A stretch of DNA of 64,000 nucleotides from Cylindrodendrum hubeiense (Eukaryota > Ascomycota > Sordariomycetes > Hypocreales > Nectriaceae), in NCBI GenBank assembly GCA_014621425.1, contig JAANBB010000047.1, positions 104,085 through 168,084 of the forward strand. Reading direction: 5' to 3'. A program made the translations under genes and the position numbers. Position 1 is the first letter of the stretch. Each line of letters opens with the position of its first letter. Under the pieces are notes generated by a model. That model did not search any database, was not told the origin of the DNA, and saw nothing but the letters and a program-made list of their open reading frames with translations. Positions 57,825 to 64,000 of the stretch are shown here, piece by piece.

Positions 57825-60281
57825 ATGAAAACTCCACAATCATCTAAGTCGAAGAAACGACGCAAGCAACAAGACTCGATCGAATTCACCTACCGTTCCT
57901 TTTCAGACTTCCAGAACTCCTCTTCCTCGGCGCCTTCGACACAGGCCCGAGAGCTGTCCACCTTCTCATGGGTCGACGATACCCTTGCTTCGACACCAGA
58001 TACACCTACTCCAAATCGTCTGGCCAAACTAAGACCAGTGGTTTCTAGCTCACCACTTCGGGTCCATGTTTCCCCTAGCAAGACGGGAGAGGGCTCCATG
58101 ACCCGGTTCATCGACGTTTCTCAGCCGATCTCCAGCTCCCCTTTCAACACCCCAAGCAGGCAAACTCAGCCTCAGAGTCGACCCGTCGTGAGAGGGACAG
58201 GAGCCCACGACAATCATTTGACCCGTGCTCAGGGTAACTACCGAGGGCCTTCGATGAGGCGGGGCAGTGGTATGGTTGTCGAAACTCCCAAGGAAATGCG
58301 CAAGGCCATCGTGAAGAAGAAGAAAAACGGAGAATGGTCAAACCATCCAACTCAGGTATCGGCGACAACACCAAAACCGTCTAAGACCAGTGAAATCTCC
58401 AAGGAGACAAAGATCCTCAAGAAGGAACCACTTGCCACGATTACAGATGTTTGTGCCCTATATCAGCCTCTGAACTCTGACAGCTAAACTGACATCTAGT
58501 GGGGAAAACTTCCACATCGTCCTCAACGAGGGGACATACCGCCTCTGGTCGTTCGTCAACCAATATCCGTCGAAGCATCCTCAAAGGGTATACTGTCGAT
58601 GCCTGAAAGAACCGACATCCTCAACTTGTGTGTTGCTGCCGAAAAAGACTACCTCGGTCTACAGCCAGTCTTGAACCACACAGAGGAAGAGTTCTGGGTT
58701 GCTATCCTCCAACAGATAGAACATACTCCTCGGAACAAGTTTACTGACTGGAAGCACCTACGAACCCAAGTGAATTCATGGTGCGATCAACGCCGAAAAG
58801 AACTCAGGGAGGGCATCTTGTCCCCGCCTCGTGACCTGCGCCACGAGCTAGACACCGCCATCGATAGTTGGAACAAGATCTGGGCTCAGCGGTTCACCAC
58901 CCTATACAAGGGATATTTTGAGAGCGCCATTTGGACATTGGTGGGAAACAGGGTTCTCTCGTTTGTACAAGAAGAACTCTATGGTTGGATCAACACCGTT
59001 TTGGAGAATCGCAGGGACGAGCTCGACACGCAAAGCCGACCCCACCTGCTCAGGGGCAACAACAATCGTAAGGCTTACGGCGAATGCCTCGGAGATTTGC
59101 AAGACAAGGTCAAGTCGGACGGCCTTCAGATCCGGGAAGCCGAGGCCATTATGTCCTTGCTTGTTGACATCCAGCCAGGTTTGGAGAAGATCATACATCA
59201 ACACATGGGACAAGACATCATCGACAGCGAAGCTGCCCAGAAACCCATCCCCGACTCGGAGAATCGTGATCAAAGCGAAGTTGGCCAGAACCAAAACGAT
59301 GTGGCTTTACCCTCTATCGAATATAACACCCCTGAGTTGTCGCCTAGAATCTTGCAGTTGCTCCAGAGTTATAAGGGAAAGTATCGGGAAGCGCTACGAG
59401 ATGAGAAGAAAAAGGAGCAGCGGAGTCTTTCGATTGACGAGGCAAGTACTCGAGCAACTAAGAAACGAAAGACGAGCCAAGAGGCCAAGAAGACAGCCGA
59501 GAGTAATGGCTCCCAGCAACCACGTGTTGAGTCTCAGGAAGTTGAGAGGCGTCAGTCAACTTCGAGTTCGACTTCTTTCTTGCCATTGAGTGAGTTTATC
59601 GGCGGTGGTTCATTCCCCAAGGGGACAACGCCTAGTTCCCCTTTCAAAGGTCGAATCGGGACAACCGCTGTTGCATCGAATGTCGAATCTCCGGTTCGTA
59701 GTGAGATCGAGCCGATGAAAGAGTTTGGAAAGGCGAAGGAGTCGAAGAATTCGAGTTATGATACGAGAGTTGCGTCGAGTACCAGATCTCCGGCTTGCAA
59801 CGAGAGCGAACCCAAGATGCCTTCCAGAGACGCAAGGAAGCCGAGTCAAGACATGACACCACCAGAGCAAATGGGCCCAGTCTTGAATTCGGGAGGCTCC
59901 GAGGAATTGACAGAGAAATCTACTGAGTCAGTTCAGCAGCACATAGGTGATATCCCTCACCCTCCCAATAAAGGAGCTTCAGGTAGACAGAAGGGGTCCT
60001 CGCCTTGGAGGCACAAGAACAAGAAACGCTATCGGAACGGAAACAGCCCACATAGACAACGAAACTTGGCTGCAGGCACCAACTCACGCAACTTACAGCA
60101 GCCACATCGGGGCGGGACGGGTCAGCCGGAGGATAGAAACACGCAACCCCGAAACCAGGCCGAGTCTCCACTGTGGTTTCGGGAGAGCACTGTTGACTTT
60201 CAGGCCATGGCGCCGAGAGCACGCGAAGACATGCTATTTCGAGCCATCAGGACGTTCATGCACGGAGAGCGTCAAGGATAG
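57825..60281 (+). CDS. Large fungal orphan protein with a helical central domain
   Basis: Two exons (57825-58448, 58500-60281) give about 801 residues; the 51-base intron (donor GTTTGT, acceptor CTAG) joins PLATITD to WGKLPHRPQRGDIPPL in frame. The N-terminal 210 residues are disordered, basic and Ser/Thr/Pro-rich, starting MKTPQSSKSKKRRKQQDSIE. From about residue 240 a folded helical domain is likely: DILNLCVAAEKDYLGLQPVL, EEEFWVAILQQIEHTPRNKF, LRTQVNSWCDQRRKELREG, and EELYGWINTVLENRRDEL. The C-terminal half is again disordered, with ATKKRKTSQEAKK (nuclear-localisation-like) and an Arg/Gln/His-rich tail before the ordered end (APRAREDMLFRAIRTFM). I do not recognise the family. The basic tracts suggest a nuclear protein, by inference only. 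Confidence 0.7.
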
Positions 60282-61109
60282 ACCGGCAGCTGGCTTCGGC
60301 GTGGGACATTGTGGGATGTTGCCCGTTGCTGTTGCATCTACAGTAGCGTTGGGAGGACGGAATGGATAGATGTCTAGATGTACTATGGCTACGTGGAACT
60401 ATGTGCTTTCTGGGATTGCGTAAAGTACGAATACGGCAGGTTGGTTGTTGCTGTTACTTGCCAATGATGCTTTGCTGGTTTGTCCCAACAAAAGCATCTC
60501 GAGAAGTCCCGAGATGAGCAAGGCACTTGGTCCCTGGCGGTTGATGAAGAAAGAACTCAGCATGCGCCGTAAAAAGTGACTAGTTCGAAGATGTATGATA
60601 ATGAGCCAATACGGTAGGACCTAAAAGTTTAACAAAGCCGGAAAACAATCACATTCCTCGATGTTGTTGGGAGTTGTCGAACCACCATGACCTGACCCGG
60701 GAGGCGGCTCTGCGAAAGGGCGGCCGGCCAGGAGCAAGGGTCGGCAGAAGATGGAAGGCGGGGTGGATCTCGGACGGCCGTAGCGGAGCAGGAGCAAGGC
60801 AAGAAGCAGGCAGGAGCTGCCAGACGGGCTAGCAAGAGGGTTACTGGGGGGCTGCTGCTGGGGGGCCTACTAAGGCTGGGTGGATGTGTACTTGTATGTA
60901 GGGGGGTTGGTGCGGAGCTCTAGCGAGCTGGGGCACACGTGGGGCCCAGAAAAGACGGAGCTGGGGAGACGGCGTAAGGTAGGCAGGCAAGCTCGTTGCA
61001 GGAAGGAGACAGGGGGGCGAGGCAAGTGCGGGCTTCCTGAGCACAGACAGTTGCGACGACGTGGACAAGAGAAGGAAGGACCCAAAGAAGGACCGTCGAG
61101 TTCCGTAAT

Positions 61110-61143
61110 GGCCAATCAATGACCAATCAAGGGCCAATCAATG
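61110..61143 (+). promoter_or_regulatory. Three tandem CCAAT boxes
   Basis: The element CCAATCAA occurs three times at 10-11 base spacing (GGCCAATCAAT, GACCAATCAAG, GGCCAATCAAT). CCAAT is the target of the Hap2/3/5 (CBC) complex. One helical turn between copies is suggestive, but no gene with a nearby start is seen, so the role is uncertain. Confidence 0.4.
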
Positions 61144-61300
61144 GCGGGTAGTTTTGAATGATAAGGATTGGCACGAACCTTTTCCGAGTTAAGGTACCCT
61201 TAGCATGACAGGTGTTGCAACTCTGTTGTACGTAGTACTCGCCGCGTAAGGCAGCCTGGACTGTGCTACGCTGTAGGAGCTGTAGGAGACGGTGTCCTTT

Positions 61301-61420
61301 CGGATGTCGTCTCCAATATCGTCTCCGGTGTTGGTCTCTCCGGTGCCGTCTCTGTTCCCGTCTCCGGTGTCGTCTCCATTCCCTTCTCCGTCTCCGTCCC
61401 CGTCCCCGTCTCCGGTGTAC
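61301..61420. repeat. GTCTCC(G/A) minisatellite
   Basis: Degenerate 6-, 12- and 18-base units built on GTCTCCGGT and GTCTCCATT run for about 120 bases, becoming a (CCGTCC)n-like tract. The six-base period gives repetitive dipeptide frames on both strands, which I do not take as genes. Confidence 0.7.
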
Positions 61421-64000
61421 TGTGTCCCCGAAAGTGCCTTGATACGATGCGGCATGGCTCTCTCTGGACCTTTTCTGGACTGTCATTGGGATGCGGCATC
61501 CCTCACAGTGCATGGATAATCCTAAACTGTATCAGAAGCCACCGAAAGCGCATCTCGGAAGCGAAGAGGGACCCCCACTAGAGCTGGCCAGCCAGTTTTC
61601 GAACCCTTGGGCCGTGGACGCCAAGCGCCGGGCCCCCGCTCAACAATTTTCCCAACAGAAAAAAATAAAAATTTTGTCGGAGGAACTGCAGGCGAATCTA
61701 TGGACCCTGACGGGAGGTGCCCGATCTGGCTGGAGGCAGGTACGTACCGGCCCCTGGGAGTCCTCTCCCCTCGCCTGTCGCCTGGGCCCCCACAATTGGC
61801 CAGTCCCAACTTCCATGGCTGTGGTTTGGCGAGAAACGATGTGGTGCCGAGATATCTACTACGTACCTAGCTCACGCTTGTGTCGACCACCCAGAACTGG
61901 TAGAGATCAGGCACCCGGTCCATCCAATTGATGGAATCGCGAAAAATGCGCCTCGGCATTTTTCGTCTCTGACATGTGGTGGCATTCAAGCCAGGCCACC
62001 CCTCCTTGATCGACTGTGCTTGGGGTCCCGCATGGCCTTGTGCTCCCATGGCAATGATGCATACCACGTCTTCACTGATGGAAAGGGAGCAGCCATGTTG
62101 TCATGGAGGTGCAACCTCGTCCTCCAGTGAGGGCCACACGATAGACAGACGCACCTACAGGCAAGTTGTAGTAAGGTTATTCCGGCACCCAGCGGCATTT
62201 TCAACACGAGGTTCGTCGCCGTGGCCTGCACTTCTGATGACACAATGCCCGCCCACATGGGGTTGTGATGCGTGCGCCTTGTCGAATCTTATCCATCGGC
62301 CATCCCTTGCTTATCAGAGGACAGCCAGCCACCGGCTCCAACCTACAGAACGCCACGGGAGCACAAATGGCTTCGTCACATTTCATCACGATGCCCCTCT
62401 CTTCGTCGTCGTCGTCGAGTCGCCCACCGAGCCAATGGCTTCGAGGGCAATTCGCTTCAGTCATGAGCAGCAAAGACCGACCCCATCCCCTCATTGTCAT
62501 GGCTTGGGGCTTGCAAGTTGGGGCCCTTCGGACATGGGGCCTGGATGGGCTTGGGCCTCTTGTCCCGCATGGCCCCCGTCTCCGATTTGCCCCGTGGCTG
62601 TCGAACGAGGTGATTCACATGTCGATGATCTCCAGCCCTAGCCACGCAGCCGACTGGGAGCCACTTGGCAGCCAAGCCCAAGCCAACTGGAGCCCCAAGC
62701 CAACTGGAGCCGCCGACCCAAGACACGCAGGACGGCCGCCCTCTGCTAAAGGCACGTAGAGTAGTAAGGGGCTGGGGGGCATCGGCCAATCTCGTGCGCT
62801 GCCGCCATCCCGCCTGGCCACTGCTCTGCCGCTCTGGCATACTACGGTGTATGTACCCAGTTATCCACACGGGATGTGTAAGAGAGCAGGCGGTGAGACG
62901 GCTGAGGGGCGACTGATGGGAGCTGACTGTGGAATGCAGCTGATGATTGCCGTGGTTGCGATGGGACGTGATGGGACGTGATGTGCAAAGTACAGTACCG
63001 GGCAGTACATGGACCACGGTGCTACACCACAGAAGGCCAGCCAAGGCAGTGCCGTGCAGGATCTAGTTCCATGGCCGCCCTGGCCTGTTGTTCTTTGTTG
63101 GCGCCGTGGCGGGGAACTCCTCGACAACGTCCTGGGGCATGGTGCCACTCGCAAGATATTTGTTGGTGCTGCCCAGGGAGGGAGAGAGGGGTGTAAGCCA
63201 TTCCCGCACTCGGCATTTACACGAGTCGGGGTTGGAAAGAAGCGGTGCCGAGAATAACGAACGACTGAGAAGCAAATACGAATACTAGCAGTGGAGGGGA
63301 CGGTCCCCCGTACTCCGTAGTACATGTCGAGGCACCCGGGATCCTATCAGGGATGCCTTATTCCATGGCATCAGGTCTCAGTGGAACGGTGAGAAGGCAA
63401 GCTGGAGTAGAGCACGGTACGGATACCTACCTCTCATGTAAGGCCTCTCTGATGGACGCGTCCCCGCCCCTCCGCAGCGCTCGCCGTCTTTGCTGTGAAA
63501 CATCCCCGGCTTCCCCGTCAGCGGGCTGGCAGGCTGGCTCACTTACTGGTCGGATAACATTACCGGTGCGTGCAGCCGAGTGCAGACTTGCAGAGAGCTG
63601 TGAAGTCAAGTCACCGTTGCCACCCTCCTTGCCTCCTCCCAAGGACCAAGGCCAGCGAGTGGGACCCGTTTTCTAGCGCCGCTCCGGGATTTTTCTGCCT
63701 TCCTTTGCTGGGTCGGCGGCGGTCGTGGTCCGTAGCAAGGTATCTTCCCTTCGAGCGGCCGGCGTGTCAGTGCGGTTGGGCGCCCACCCCCCTGGCGATG
63801 TGGTGCATCTCGGCATGCCAGAAACAACAGCCAGGTGCGAAAAAAGCCGACGACAGGCTGATCATCAACCCCTTCCGGGCGGCGTCCTCTCGCCCTGGCC
63901 AATTCGAAACCGCGGGCCCTTGTCTCGGTCTCGGGTCCTGGGGGTGTCGCCTTTTTGCCCGGGTTGATTGAGGTGTGCACCGTCGTTGCACACCCTGCCG

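Larger units (their letters stand above)
60282..64000. other. 3.7-kb right end without a supported gene
   Basis: Frames up to 220 codons occur on both strands but overlap each other, lack motifs and reflect GC-rich low complexity. Distinct items are a cluster of three CCAAT boxes at 61110-61143, a GTCTCC-unit repeat at 61301-61420 and a CCAAGCCAACTGGAGCC repeat at about 62675-62712. The right end may be the upstream region of a gene beyond the window. Confidence 0.45.

Noticed and set aside
61189..61519. Repetitive frames at the GTCTCC minisatellite
   Set aside because: The dipeptide-repeat proteins on both strands arise from a six-base repeat unit and lack any non-repeat domain.

Overview
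The window is 64 kb of nuclear DNA from a filamentous ascomycete, most likely a Sordariomycete (Hypocreales-like). The evidence is frequent 45-100 bp spliceosomal introns with GTAAGT/GTATGT donors and CTAAC/CTGAC branch sites, Zn2Cys6 and PTH11/rhodopsin-like families, GC-rich exons and AT-richer spacers. Genes lie singly on both strands with no operon structure. I rebuilt exon structures by hand from splice signals, reading frame and family similarity; every joined model is checked only for frame consistency.

Layout. 0.4-7.2 kb: a DUF3445/HODM-like haem oxygenase, a Zn2Cys6 transcription factor and a convergent short-chain dehydrogenase. 8.9-12.4 kb: a DEK_C/SWIB chromatin protein, a membrane-anchored Dabb-domain protein and an unusual Cys/His zinc protein. 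12.4-15.8 kb is a degenerate, AT-rich, gene-poor stretch. 15.8-24.9 kb is metabolic: an 11-exon sugar transporter, an isoprenylcysteine-methyltransferase-like membrane protein, a long-chain fatty alcohol oxidase and a convergent APH-fold kinase. 25.9-32.7 kb: the collided-ribosome ubiquitin ligase HEL2/ZNF598 tail to tail with the unfolded-protein-response sensor IRE1. 35.3-41.8 kb: a secreted berberine-bridge-type flavin oxidase and a 7-TM rhodopsin-like fungal protein. 42.3-47.0 kb is a housekeeping pair, eIF3b and CCT2 (TCP-1 beta), divergent from a 475-bp shared promoter. 47.7-51.1 kb: a large disordered basic protein whose frame is broken by two in-frame TAG codons, each possibly the 3' end of a short intron. 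52.7-54.8 kb: a TBC Rab-GAP-like protein. 55.8-56.9 kb: a Tc1/mariner-type transposase ORF, intact but with an altered catalytic triad. 57.8-60.3 kb: a large fungal orphan protein. 60.3-64.0 kb has no gene I can support.

Several neighbours fit a proteostasis and translation theme (HEL2, IRE1, eIF3b, CCT2), but nothing shows co-regulation beyond the divergent promoter. I found no biosynthetic cluster, CRISPR array, rRNA or tRNA. The items most worth follow-up are the TAG-interrupted gene at 47.7-51.1 kb, the frame break at the conserved HEL2 C-terminus, the TBC protein lacking its glutamine finger, and the triad-altered transposase.
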